Assembly (NCBI RefSeq): GCF_023159225.1
Contig: NC_063171.1
Span: 9,349,886 to 9,413,885, forward strand
DNA: 64,000 bases
From: Perognathus longimembris pacificus
Lineage: Eukaryota > Chordata > Mammalia > Rodentia > Heteromyidae
Reading direction: 5' to 3'
Position 1 is the stretch's first letter, and every line of letters begins with the position of its first letter. Below are positions 11,377-23,301 of the stretch, one piece after another. The notes under the pieces are model-generated. The model saw only the letters and a list, made by a program, of their open reading frames with translations, ran no database searches and had not been told where the DNA came from. A program made the position numbers and the translations under genes.

Positions 11377-12201
11377 ATCACACCATTGGATAAACAAAAG
11401 ATTTCTTCATTTGTGAGCTGCAAAGAGGTTTTCCACCAGAATCAAGCTGCTACCTACTTCTACTACACCACCAACTGCAGGACTGTACTTGAGGACAGTG
11501 TAACATGGGCACAAGCCCAGGACAGATAGACTGGTTGCTTGGAATGGGTAGGAAGGCCTGGCTAGTGGGTTGTCTAAGAGGGTCTTAACCCCACAATTAG
11601 GACTTGGGAGTAGAGAGAGAATATGAGGTCCTCGGGTAATCTGGTGTGAGTTCAAAGATGAAGCTACTAAAAGTGAGGCTGAAGAACCTCTAAGGGATTC
11701 CAGATTCTGACTCCAGTCAAAGATGGGGATTTTATTTTGCTTGTTTCTGCTCCAAGAAACTTTCATCTGAAAGGCTCTGGTTTAGAGCCAGTGAGCTTTT
11801 GGGTACAAAGTTTGACACTAGAGAGCAAATGTACGAGAGTCATTCCATATGGTTAGCTGTAGATTTGCATGTCGTTACTCTCTTTATTAGCTCTCTTGTG
11901 CTTTTGAAGTGCTGCTATTTGTTTGGCAACCATGTCCAAATAATAGAATACAGTGGAACCGCTACAAAGAAGATTTATGCATAATGACATATTTATACAA
12001 AACATGGTGAAGGGAAAGAGAAAAGCAGATTTGCAGAGAAATTCTTGTAGGAATATCTCACATTCATGTATGTGCACATTTTGTGCATGTATAAATATGA
12101 CATTGATACACATTTGCCTGGAAAAAGTACATTTTCATATGCACAAATTTTAAACAGCAATTATATCATAGCCACATGGAATTCCAACATTACAATACTT
12201 T

Positions 12202-12205
<4 letters not shown>
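11377..12205. other. no gene or repeat recognised
   Basis: Anonymous DNA. The open frames seen here (up to 119 codons) lack domains and codon-usage signals. Confidence 0.4.

Positions 12206-12255
<50 letters not shown>
12206..12255. repeat. (TC)n microsatellite
   Basis: About 24 uninterrupted CT units. Confidence 0.95.
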
Positions 12256-12257
<2 letters not shown>

Positions 12258-12299
12258 GTTTCCTGCTGTGGGGGCAATTATTAGAGTTAAGACCCAAAA

Positions 12300-12700
12300 G
12301 AACAATGAGTATCTGATGGCAGTGGCTATTTTGGAGGCTGAGAACAGGAAGATTATGATTTGAGGCCAGCACAGGCATAAATGTTCACGAGACTACTTCC
12401 TTCTCAACTATCACTGTGCATAGTGGTGCAAGCCTCAGATGCCTAGCTATATGGGAGGATAAGAATCAAAATTTCAGGTCAGGCCTGGGTGAAAAGCTTA
12501 TGAGACTACAACTCAGCAGCTGACATGCACCTGCCATTCCAGCTATATTGGGAAGTCTAAAATATGTGGATTACAATCCAAGAGCAGGAAGCAAGACACT
12601 AACTCAAAAATAGCCTATTCCAAAGAGGGCTGGAGATGTGGGCTCAGTGGTAGATATTTGCCTAGCAAGCACAAGGCCTGGAGCTTAAATCTTCTGACAA
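12300..12700 (+). repeat. old SINE cluster including an ID element (12628-12695)
   Basis: 12628-12695 reads 'GGGCTGGAGATGTGGGCTCAGTGG', an ID-type tRNA-derived head, then 'CAAGCACAAGGCC'. Upstream, 'GGTGCAAGCCTCAGATGCCTAGC' near 12425 and 'TTTTGGAGGCTGAGAACAGGAAGATTATG' near 12330 look like two degraded B1-like heads in the same orientation. The order suggests several stacked SINE insertions. Confidence 0.5.
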
Positions 12701-12789
12701 ACAAAAAGAGTAACGAAGAGCTCTCTATTCAAAATACCTATGAAAGATTTTATAGTTGTAACTACAATTACAATGGGGAAGCTAGATGT

Positions 12790-13256
12790 GGAAATTACAA
12801 AAGAGAAAATTTGGAGAGAGAAGGGGGAAAAGGAGGGGAAAGAGAGAGAGATTTGGGAGAAGAAGGAGAGGAGGGAGAGGAGGAAAAGAGGAGAGAAAGG
12901 AGGAAAGGCGAAGTCAGGACAGGGGAGGAAAGGGAGAAGGGCAGGGCAGAAGAGGGGAGAGCAGGAAAGAGGAGGCAAGAGGGGAAGGGAAGACAGGAAA
13001 GAGGAGGGAGGAGGGGAGGGAAGGGCAGGGAAGGGGATGAAGGAAGTAGGGGAGAGAGGAAGGGAGAGGGGAGCAGGGGAAGACAGTGGGACGAGGAGGG
13101 AGAGTGCAGGGGATGAGAAGGGAGAGTGCAGGGGAGGGGAAGACAGGAAAGGAAAGGGAGGAGGGGAGGGGAGGCTGGACAAGGAAATGAGGAGGGGGGC
13201 AGGAGAGGGGAGATTAGGAAAGGGGAGGAAGAAGGGGAGGGGAAGGCAGGAAAAAA
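12790..13256. repeat. long GA-rich purine tract
   Basis: About 465 bp of nearly pure purine on the plus strand, made of short imperfect GGAGAGGGGA, GGAAAGGAGG and GAGAGGAAGG units. It opens reading frames on both strands (about 150-176 codons) only because stop codons are rare in such low-complexity DNA. Mirror-symmetric purine tracts of this kind can form triplex (H-DNA). Confidence 0.92.
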
Positions 13257-13257
13257 G

Positions 13258-13311
<54 letters not shown>

Positions 13312-13312
13312 A
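13257..13312. repeat. (GATA)n microsatellite
   Basis: About 13 uninterrupted GATA units directly following the purine tract. Confidence 0.95.
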
Positions 13313-13314
13313 TC

Positions 13315-13545
13315 AAGCGGGTACTGGTAGCTAAGACCTGTAATCCTAGCTAGTCAGGGGGCTGAGATCTGAGGATTTCAGTTCAAAGCCAGCCCAGCAG
13401 GAAAGACCTTGAGACACTTACCTCCTTTTAACCACAGGAAAATGGAAGTGGCCCTGTGTCTTCAGTGGTAGAGCACTAGCCTTGAGCTGTAGAGCTCAGG
13501 GACAGTGCTCAGGCCCAGAACTCAAGACTCATGACCTCCAAAATG
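13315..13545 (+). repeat. B1/ID-like composite SINE
   Basis: The head 'GTACTGGTAGCTAAGACCTGTAATCC' is followed by 'GGCTGAGATCTGAGGATTTCAG', the linker, the shared 3' module with 'GGTAGAGCACTAGCCTTGAGC', and 'AGGGACAGTGCTCAGGCC'. The tail passes into an AT microsatellite. Confidence 0.88.
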
Positions 13546-13615
13546 CATATATATATACATATATATATGTATATATATGTATATCTATCATCTATCATCT
13601 ATCTATCTATCTTTG
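13546..13615. repeat. (TA)n/(TATC)n microsatellite
   Basis: Short repeats ATATATGTATAT then ATCTATCTATC, growing from the preceding SINE tail. Confidence 0.85.
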
Positions 13616-13664
13616 TCATAATGGGTAAAGAAGAGTAAGATTTTCTCTCTCTCTCTCTCTCTTT

Positions 13665-13907
13665 CTTTTGTTTTCTTTGTGGGTCATGGGACTTCAGTTC
13701 TGGGCCTGCATGCTGTCCCTGAGCTCTTCAGCTCAACACTTGTGCTCTGCCATTGGATTCACAGTGCCACTTCTGGTTTTATGTGGTTAATTGGAGATAA
13801 GAGTTTCAAGGACTTTTGTTCTAGGGCTGGCTTTGAACCACAGTCCTCAGATCTTAGCCTCCTGAGGAACTAGGATTACAAACATAAGCCACTGGTGCCA
13901 GGTTCCC
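13665..13907 (-). repeat. B1/ID-like composite SINE (minus)
   Basis: Read on the minus strand from 13907: the head 'GGCACCAGTGGCTTATGTTTG', 'CTAGTTCCTCAGGAGGCTAAG', the linker, then the shared 3' module ('GTGAATCCAATGGCAGAGC') and the end 'CAGAACTGAAGTCCC'. A (TC)n tract lies at 13645-13664 beside its tail. Together with the preceding plus-strand copy it forms an inverted SINE pair about 120 bp apart. Confidence 0.85.
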
Positions 13908-13969
13908 ATCATGATTTTTTTTTGTCCCTTTTCACTTGTGTTGTATAGATCAAATCCAGTCACAGAGGA

Positions 13970-14100
13970 AAAATGTGTTGTGGATTTGCATGTCTACAAT
14001 CCATTCACTCAGGATTGTTTAGGCAGGAGGATGAGGAGTTCATTGCCTGCTTGGAGTATATACAGAAATCCTGTCTCAAAGGAAAAGAAAAGAATAAATC
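13970..14100 (+). repeat. B1-like SINE
   Basis: 'GCATGTCTACAATCCATTCACTCAGGA' then 'GGCAGGAGGATGAGGAGTTC' and 'CCTGTCTCAAAGGAAAAG' follow the 7SL-derived B1 order. No ID-like 3' module is present, so this is a separate, older B1-type monomer. Confidence 0.6.
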
Positions 14101-14453
14101 TTATCAAATAAAGGGATTAATCTTATCTATGGGATTAATGTCTGTGGATGAATAGTGGACTTGCCACTAGATTTTTGGAAGTAGTGAGTATCCTAAACAA
14201 TTTTAAGTAAACTACCCAACCTTTCTGAAAACTCCTTTTAGCACTTTTGATAAATAGTACAGGTTGTACCAGTGCATAAAGATAAATAGCAATAGATTAA
14301 AATACCTGGTAGAGACTTATATACATGTTCCACACTAAAGGAGAAACACAGCTAACTTTCCCAATCTCATTTTCTTATTCATTGGCAACAAACTGCTTAA
14401 ATTCTAGAAAAGGAGATGGCAGTATGCCTGTGCTTTGAGAGTCCCGTACCATT

Positions 14454-14488
<35 letters not shown>

Positions 14489-14997
14489 TTTTTCATACTT
14501 ATTTATTGTCAAAATGATGTCTAAGAGGTTACAGTTTCATACATGAGTACTTGGGTACATTTCTTGTACTGTTTCTTACCTCCTCCCTCATTCCTCCCTC
14601 CCATTCCCCTTTCCCTCTTCCCCCATGAGATGTTCAGTTGGTTTACACCAAAGGGTTTTGCAAGTATTGCTTTTGGAGTCGTTTGTCTTTTATCCTTTGT
14701 CTCTCAATTTTGATATTCCCTTTCACTACCCTAGTTCTAATACCAGTATATACAGAATCCAGTGTACTCAGATGAAATACAGTGATAGTGCGGGTACAAC
14801 CACAGGAAGGGGATACAAAAGAATCATCAATAAAAGAGCCTATGGTTTCACATAGCATGTTGAAAGTAATTACAACAGTGATATAACACTAGTTTCCATA
14901 ACATGGAGTTCATTTCACTTAGCATAATCTTAAGCGTTCATAAGGGTATAGCTATTGGGCTCTTGTGATCCTCTGCTGTGACTAGCCTAAACCTGTG

Positions 14998-17900
14998 CTA
15001 ATTATTCCCTATGAGGGAGACCATAGAGACCATGTTTCTTTGGGTCTGGCTCACTTCACTTAGTATAATTTTATTCCAAGTCTTTCCATTTCCTTACAAA
15101 TGGGCACTGTCATTCTTTCTGATAGAGACCTAAAATTCCATTGTGTATATGTATCACATTTTCCTGATCCATTTGTCTACTGAGGGGCATCTGGGCTGGT
15201 TCCATATTTTAGCTATGACAAATTGTGCTGCGATGAACATTGTTGTGCTGGTGGCTTTAGTGTGTTCTTGTTTGTGGTCTTTTGGGTAGATGCACAAAAG
15301 TGGGGCTGCTGGGTCATAGGGGAGTTCTCTATTTAGCCTTCTGAGGAATCTCCATACCGCTTTCCAGAGTGGCTGAACCAGTTTACATTCCCACCAACAA
15401 TGAAGTAGGGTTCCCTTTTGGCCACATCCCCTCTAACATTTATTATTGTTTGTTTTCTTGATAAAGGACATTCTCACCGTGGCGAGGTGGAATCTCAATG
15501 TTGTTTCGATTTGCATTTCTTTAATGGCCAATGACATAGAGCACTTTTTCATAGGTCTCTTGGCCATTCTCATTTCCTCATCAAAGAAGTCTCTTTTAAA
15601 GTCTTTAGCCCACTTGTTGAGGGGGCTGTTGGTTCTTTGTGGTTTTGGTTTGGAGAAGTTTAATTTTTTCAGTTCTGCATATATTTTAGATATGAGGCCT
15701 TTGTCCATTGTATGGCTGGTAAACATTTTTTCCCTATCTGTGGGCTTTCTGTTTATCTTGTGAGCTATGTCCTTTGCCCTGCAGAAGCTCTGCAGTTTGA
15801 TGCCAGACCACTTGTCCACCCTTTGCTTGATTTGTAGCATTTCTGGGTCTTTGTTAAGGAAGTTTCACCCTGTGCCAAGGAGCCCAAGTGTTTCTCTTAC
15901 TCCTTCTTGTAGTGCTTTCAGGGTATCTGTTTTTATTTCAAGGTCTTTGAACCATTTGGATTTTTTTTTTTTTTTTTTTTTTTGCTGCAGGGTGATATAT
16001 AAGGATCTAGTTTTAGTTTGTTGCAGGTGTTAAACCAGTTTTGCCAGCACCATTTGTTAATGAAGCGATCTTTCTTCCCTCCTATTTTTTAGGCTCCTTT
16101 ATCAAAGATTAAGTAGGCATAGTATTGTGGGTTCATTTCTGGGTCTTCAGTTCTGTTCCATTAGTCTTCAGACCAGTTCCTGTGCCAATACCAAGCTGTT
16201 TTTATTACTATAGCCTTATAATAAAGCTTGAAATTTGGTATTGTACTTCCTCCAGCACTGTTCTTTCTGCTTACGATTGTTTTTGCTATTCTGGGTCTTT
16301 TATTGTTCCATATGAATTTCTGGATTGCTTCCTGTATTTCATTAAAAAATGGTGTTGGGATATTAATGGGTATTGCATTGAATTTGTAGATAGCCTTTGG
16401 CAATATTGCCATTTTGACTGTATTGATCCTCCCAGTCCAGAAGCATGGAAGGCTTTTCCATTTCCTTAGTTCTGCCTTACTTTTGTTTTTCATGTTTTTA
16501 CAGTTCTCATCATAGAGGTCTTTCACTTCTTTGGTTAAGGTTTATTCCTAGGTATTTTATGTTTTTGGAGTCTACTGCAAAAGGACTTGCTTTCCTGATT
16601 TCAGCCTCGGTCTTCGAGTCATTGGCATATAAAAAAGCCATTGAGTTTTGAGGGTTTATTTTATATCTTGCTACTTTGCCAAAGTTTTGGATCAGCTCTA
16701 GTAGCTTGGGAGTAGAGTCTATGGAGTTCTTTATGTATAGGATCATGCCATCTGCAAAGAGAGAAAGTTTAACTTCGTATTTTCCTATTTGGATCCCTTT
16801 TATGTATTCTTCTTGCCTAATTGCTCTGGTTAGGAATTCTAGTACTAAGTTGAAGAGGAGAGGAGAGAGCAGACATGCCTGTCTTGCTCCTGATTTTAAA
16901 GGGAATGGCTTTAGCTTTTCACCATTTAGAATTATGCTGGCAGTTGGTTTGTCATAGACTGCCTTTATTATATTCAGGAATGTTCCATGGAATCCCAGTT
17001 TTTCCAAGGCTTTTATCACTAATGGGTGCTGGATTTTATCGAATGCCTTTTCGACATCTAGAGATATAATCATGTGATTCTATACCTTGCTCTGGTTGGT
17101 ATGTTGGATTACATTAATTGACTTGTATATATTGAACCAACTTTGCATCCATGGGATGAATCCAGTTTGATCATGGTGTATGATTTTTTTGATGACCTGC
17201 TGAAGTTGATTGGCCAGAATTTTGTTGAGAATTTTTGCACCAATGTTCATCAGGGAAATTGGTGTATAGTTCTCTTCTGTGATGAGTCCCTGCCTTGTTG
17301 TGGGATGAGGGTTAAACTGGCTTCATAGAATGTGTTTTGTAGTGAACATTGTCTTTCAATTTCATTGAAGAGTTTGAGAAATACTGGTGTGAGTTTTGTT
17401 TTGAAGGCCTTGTAGAATTCTGCTGTGAATCCTTCTGGACCTGGGCTTTTCTTGGATCAGAGATCTCTTATTGCTGTTTGTATTTCAGTGTCGGATATAG
17501 GTGTGTTTATAAGGTTTAAATCTTCATGGTTGAGTTTGGGGATATCAACTTTTGCTAGGAAATCATCCATTTCTTCAAGGTTCTCAAATTTGTTGGCATG
17601 AAGGTTTGCAAAATAGTCTCTTTTGTTCTGGATTTTGTTTTTTTTCCTGTATGTTGTTACCTGTGTGCTGCCTTCGTTTTTTGGTCAGGTTTGCTAGGTG
17701 TCTGTCTATGTTGTTAAGTTTTTCAAAGAAACAACTCTTCATTTTGTTGATTCTTTCGATTTTTTTTTTTTTTACTCTAAGCCATTTAATTCTGATTTGA
17801 TTTTCATTATTTGCTTCCGTCTATTGACTTAGGGTTTGGCTTATTGTTCTCTTTCAAGGACCTTAAGGTGCTTCCTTAAGTTTTAGAGTTGCTGTTTCTC

Positions 17901-18838
17901 TAGTTTGTACATGTAGGCACTAAGAGATATAAATATCCTCTGTGTAATGCCTGTTCTGTGTCCCAAAGGAGCTGGTACTTTGTGTGCTCATCTTGGTTTA
18001 ATTCCATAAATGTTTGAATTTCTGTTCTAGTTTCTACAGCAGTGTGTTGTTTAATCTCCTTTGAATTGTAGGATTTTCTACAGTGGCTGTTTGTGTTGAC
18101 CTCTAATTTTATTCCATTGTGGTCTCAGAGAATGCATGGAATGATTTTGATACTTCTGAATTTATGCAGATTTTATTTGTGCCCTAAGATGTGATCTATT
18201 TTGGAGAAAGTTCCATGTGATGCTGAAAAGAATGTGTATTCTGGTGTTTCTGGGTGGAGTATACTGCAGATGTTGGTTAAGTCTACTTTGTCTATGCAGT
18301 TGTTTGGGTCTGTGGTTTCTTTGCTTAGTTTTTGGAGTGTTGATCTGTCCAGAGGTGATAGTGGAGTGTTAAAGTCTCCAACTATCAATGTGTTTGTTTC
18401 TATGAGTGTTTTTAGAGTCAATGGTGTTTGTTTGATGAAGTTGGGTGCTCCTATATTTGGTGTGTAGACATTTAGTATGGTTATATCCTCTTGTAGGAGA
18501 GATCCCTTTATTAGTATGTAGTAACCTTCGTTGTCTCTTCTTACCATTTTTAATTTGAAGTCAATTTTATGATACTAAGATTGGAACTCCTGCCTGCTTA
18601 TGGGGGCCATTTGCTTGGTAGATTTTATTCCAGCCTTTCACTTTTAGAGATGTTTGCTTTTGCTGGATAGATGTGTCTCTTGGAGGCAGCAAAAAGATGG
18701 ATCTTGATTTTTGATCCAACTTATGAGCCTATGTCATTTAATAGGATAATTAAGTCCATTAATGTTGAGAGTTAGGATTGAGAGATGATTGTTTGTTCCT
18801 TTCATTATAGCTATCTTGTTAAAAGCTGTGTCTTCCCA
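14998..18838 (-). pseudogene. L1-A ORF2 (endonuclease/reverse transcriptase), broken
   Basis: ORF2 encodes the nickase and reverse transcriptase of target-primed reverse transcription. Open pieces are 18173-18547 (endonuclease part with GDFNTPLSPLDRS and FSKIDHILG), 16510-17073 (RT core: '[15 protein letters not shown]', '[12 protein letters not shown]'), 16161-16526 and 15433-15840 (thumb and C-terminal region). The RT metal-binding motif normally FADD is FADG, which would remove one catalytic aspartate. At least six frameshifts or stops separate these pieces. Related elements have about 1,270 codons in ORF2, so the coding length is nearly complete but dead. Confidence 0.92.
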
Positions 18839-18886
18839 ATTCTTGTTCTGATATTCTGGTTTTCTATTTAGGGTTCATTTTTCTGT

Positions 18887-18898
18887 CTGTGTTGTGAT
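18887..18898. repeat. target-site duplication of L1-B (left copy)
   Basis: CTGTGTTGTGAT is repeated exactly at 26426-26437. The uninterrupted relative inside L1-B (about 23324-23335) has one such site, in sequence of the same order. Confidence 0.9.
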
Positions 18899-19404
18899 AT
18901 TTTTGTTTCAAATTTTTATTATCAAACTGATGTACAGAAAAGTTACAGTTTCATAAGTTAGGCACTGGATACATTTCTTGTACATTTTGTTACCTTGTCC
19001 CTCATACCTCCCTCCCTCCTCCCCAATTCCCTCCCCCCCCCCCACGGAGGTGTTCAGTTCACTTACACAAAACAGTTTTGCAAGTATTGCTTTTGTAGTT
19101 GTTTGGCTTTTTTACCCTGTGTCTCTCAAATTTGGTATTCCCTTTCAATTTCCTACTTCCAATACCAGTATATACGGTGTCCAATATACACAGATAAGAT
19201 TACAGAGATAGTGTAGTTACAACCACAGGAAGGTGATACAAGAACATCATCAATAATAGAAGCTACAGATACACATAGGACGTTGAAAGTAGTTACAACT
19301 GTTTCCATAACATGGAGTTATTTCACTTAGCATCATCTTATGTGTTCATAAGGGTATAGCTATTGGGCCTTGTGATGCTCTGCTATGAATTGCCTAAACC
19401 TGTA

Positions 19405-22400
19405 CTAATTATTCCCAATAAGGGAGACCATAGAGTCCATGTTTCTTTGGGTCTGGCTCACTTCACTTAGTATAATTTTTTCCAAGTCCTTCCATTTACT
19501 TACAAATGGGACAATGTCATTCTTTCTGATAGAGGCATAAAATTCCATTGTGGATATGTACCACATTTTCCTGATCCTTTCGTCTACTGAGGGGCATCTG
19601 GGCTGGTTCCAGATTCTCGCTATGACAAATTGTGCTGCAATAAACATTGTTGTGTTGGTGGCATTACTGTGATTTTGTTTGCGGTCTTTTGGATAGATAC
19701 CCAAAAGTGGGGCTGCTGGGTCATAGAGGAGTTCTATACTGAGCCTTCTGAGGAATCTCCATACTGATTGCCAGAGTGGCTGAACAAGTTTACATTCCCA
19801 CCAACAATGAAGTAGGGTTCCCTTTTGGCCACATCCCCTCCAACAATAGTTATTATTAGTTTTCTTGATATATGACATTCTTACTGGAGTAAGATGGAAT
19901 CTCAATGTTGTTTTGATTTGCATTTCTTTTATGGCCAGTGATGTAGAGCATTTTTTCATATGTCTCTTGGCCATTCTCATTTCCTCATCAGAGAAGTCTC
20001 TTTGTAGGTCTTTAGCCCACTTGATGAGAGGGCTATTGGTTCTTTATGGTTTTGTTTTGGAAAAAGGAAATTTTTTTAGTTCTGCATATATTTTAGAGAT
20101 GAGGCCTTTGTCTGTTGAATGTCCGGTAAAGATCTTCTCCCAGTCTGTGGGCTTTCTGTTTATCTTGCGAGCTATGTCCTTTGCCGTGCAGAAGCTCTGC
20201 AGTTTGATGCAGTCCCATTTGTCCAAACTTTCTTTGATTTGTAGCCTTTCTGGGTCTTTGTTAAGGAAGTTCCGTCCTGCGCCACGGAGCCCAAGTGTTT
20301 CTCCTACTCCTTCCTTTAGTGTTTTCAGGGTGTCTGTTTTGATTTCAAGGTCTTTAATCCATTTGGAATTGATTTTGGTGCAGGGTTATATATAAGGATC
20401 TAGTTTAGGTTTGTTGCATGTGTTGAGCCAGTTTTGCCAGCACCACTTGTTAAAGAGGCTATCTTTCTTCCATACTATTGTTTTAGCTCCTTTATCAAAG
20501 ATTAAGTAGGCGTAGTTCTGTGGGTTCATTTCTGGGTCTTCAATTCTGTTCCATTGGTCTTCAGGCCTGTTCCGGTGCCAATACCAAGCTGTTTTTATTA
20601 CTATAGCTTTATAATACAGCTTGAAGTTGAGTATTGTAATTCCTCCAGCACTGTTCTTTCTGCTTAGGATTGTTTTTGCTATTCTAGGTCTTTTATTGTT
20701 CCATATGAATTTCTGGATTGCTTCCTCTATTTCATTAAAGAATGGTGTTGGGATATTAATGGGTATTGCATTGAATTTGTAGATAGCCTTTGGCAATATT
20801 GCCATTTTGATTATATTAATCCTCCCAATCCAGGAGCATGGGAGGTTTTTCAATTTTCTTAGTTCTGACTTAATTTCATTTTTCAAGCTTTTAAAGTTCT
20901 CATCAAAGAGGTCTTTCACTTCTTTGGTTAAGGCTATTCCTAGGAATTTTATGTTTTGGGGGGCTATTTCAAAAGGAGTTGCTTTCCTGATTTCAGCCTC
21001 GGTCTTCGGGTCATAAGCATAGAGAAAGGCAGTTGTTTTTTGAAGGTTTATTTTATATCCTGCAACTTTGCCTAAGTTTTGGATCAGCTCTAGTAGCTTG
21101 GGGGTAGAGTCTATGGGATTCTTTAGGTATAGCATCATGTCATCTGCGAAGAGAGAAAGTTTAATTTCATCTTTTCCTATTTGGATCCCCTTTATTTTTT
21201 TCTTCTTGCCTAATTGCTTTGGCTAGGAATTCTAGTACTATGTTGAAGAGCAGGGGAGACAGTGGACATCCCTGCATTGTTCCTGATTTTAAAGGGAATG
21301 GCTTTAGTTTTTCACCATTTAGAGTTATGCTAGCTGTTGGTTTGTCATAAACTGCCTTGATTATATTCAGGAATGTTCCCTGGAATCCCAGTTTTTCCAC
21401 GGCTTTTAGCATAAATGGGTGCTGGATTTTATCGACCACTTTTTCTGCATCCAGAGATAAAACCATGTGGTTGTTTACCTTGCTCCGATTGATGTCGTGG
21501 ATTACATTAATTGACTTGTGTATATTAAACCAACTTTGCATCCCTGGGATGAAACCAGTTTGATCGTGGTGTATGATTTTTTTGATGACCTGTTGAAGTC
21601 GATTGGCCAGAATTTTGTTGAGAATTTTTGCATCTATGTTCATCAGGGAGATCGGTCTATAGTCCTCTTTCCGTGATGAGTCTCTGCCTGGTTTTGGGAT
21701 GAGGGTTATACTGGCTTCATAGAATGTGTCTGGTAGCGAACGTTCTCTTTCAATTTCATTGAAGAGTTTGAGAAATATTAGTGTGAGTTCTGTTTTGAAG
21801 GCCTTGTAGAATTCTGCAGTGAATCCAACTGGACCTGGGCTTTTCTTGGATGGGAGATCATTTATTGCCGTTTCTATTTCAATACTGGATATGGGTCTGT
21901 TTAGAAGGTTTAAATCTTCATGGTTGAGTTTGGGGATATCAATTTTTTTCTAGGAAATCATCCATTTCTTCCAAGTTCTCGAATTTGTTGGCATAAAGGT
22001 TTGCAAAATAGTCCCTTATTATTTTCTGAATTTTGGTTGTTTCTGTGTTGATGTTACCTGTTTCATCTCTTATCTTGTTTATTTGAGTGTGCTGCCTTCA
22101 TTGTTTGGTCAGGTTTGCCAGGGGTCTGTCTATCTTGTTGATTTTTTCAAAGAACCAACTCTTTGTTTTGTTGATTCTTTCAATGGTTTTTTTTCCGTCT
22201 CTAATTGATTTAATTCTATTTTATTTTAATTATTTGCTTCCGTCTATTGACTTGGGGTGTGGCTTGCTGTTCTCTCTCCAGAAAATTAAGGTGCTTCGTT
22301 AAATTACTGAGTTGCTGTTTCTCCAGTTTGCTGATGTATGTACTCAGAGGTATAAATTTTCCTCTGAGTACTGCCTTTGCTGTGTCCCAAAGGAGATGGT

Positions 22401-23288
22401 ACTTTGTGTCCTCAACTTGGTTGAAGTCCATAAACATTTGAATTTCCATTTTAATTTCTTCAATGACCCACTGTTGGTTCAGCAGCGTGTTGTTTAGTCT
22501 CCATGAAGTGTAGGATTTTCTGTGGTGGCTGTTTGAGTTGAGCTCTAATTTTATTCCATTGTGGTCTGAGAGAATGCAGGGAATGGTTTCATACTTCTGA
22601 ATTTGTACAGATTTTCTTTGTGCCCTAAGATGTGATCTATTTTGGAGAATGTTCCATGTGCTGTGGAGAAGAATGTGTATTCTGTTATTGCTGGGTGGAA
22701 TATTGTGTCGATGTCGGTTAAGTCTAGTTGGTCTATTCAATTATTAAGATCTGTGGTTTCTTTGTTCAGTTTTTGGCGTGTTGATCTGTCCAGAGGTGAT
22801 AGTGGAGTGTTAAAGTCCCCAACTATCAATGTGTTTGGGTCTATGAGTGTTTTTAGAGTCAGTAGTGTTTGTTTGAGGTAGTTGGGTGCTCCTGCATTTG
22901 GTGTGTAGATATTTAGGATGGTTATATTTTCCTGTAGGAGAGATCCCTTTACTAGTATGTAGTAGCCTTCTTTGTCTCTTCTTACCTTTTTTAATTTGAA
23001 GTCAATTTTGTCTGATACTAGGATTGCAACTCCAGCCTGCTTATGGTGGCCATTTGCTTGATAGATTTGATTCCAGCCTTTCACTTTTAGAAGATGTTTA
23101 CTTTTGCTGGATAGATGTGTCTCTTGGAGGCTGCAGAAAGATGGATCTTGATTTTTGATCCAACTTATGAGCCTATGTCGTTTGATTAGAGAATTAAGTC
23201 CATTAATGTTGAGAGTTAGGATTGAGAGATGATCATTTGTTCCTTTCATTATCACTATCTTGTTTAAAGCGGTGTCTTCCCATTTCAT
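19405..23288 (-). pseudogene. L1-B ORF2 (endonuclease/reverse transcriptase), broken
   Basis: Open pieces on the minus strand: 22737-23288 holds the N-terminal endonuclease ('SILTLNINGLNS', 'CSLQETHL', 'IVGDFNTPLSPLDRS', catalytic residues kept). 22216-22740 continues in a shifted frame. 21167-21643 has RT motifs ('[11 protein letters not shown]', '[15 protein letters not shown]', '[14 protein letters not shown]'). 20386-21138 starts just after FADD and covers thumb/linker. 19405-19980 has the C-terminal cysteine motif C-x3-C-x7-H-x4-C ('[18 protein letters not shown]'). The core residues survive, but frameshifts between the pieces prevent a full product. Confidence 0.94.
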
Positions 23289-23301
23289 GATCTGATGTTT
23301 A

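Larger units (their letters stand above)
14451..18898 (-). mobile_element. L1-A, segment 1 (3' UTR and most of ORF2)
   Basis: The 3' end is marked by an (ATTT)n-expanded poly(A) complement at 14451-14493. On the minus strand the 3' UTR has a G-rich purine tract (complement at 14581-14626), the ORF2 stop is near 14998, and ORF2 extends to about 18838. The element stops abruptly at 18898, where L1-B is inserted, and resumes at 26438. It is broken by many frameshifts and stops. Conserved pieces include the endonuclease 'VGDFNTPLSPLDRS' and the RT region. Confidence 0.93.

Noticed and set aside
12658..13316. Long open frames (150-176 codons) on both strands
   Set aside because: They exist only because the GA-rich/GATA repeat lacks stop codons; the products would be low-complexity.
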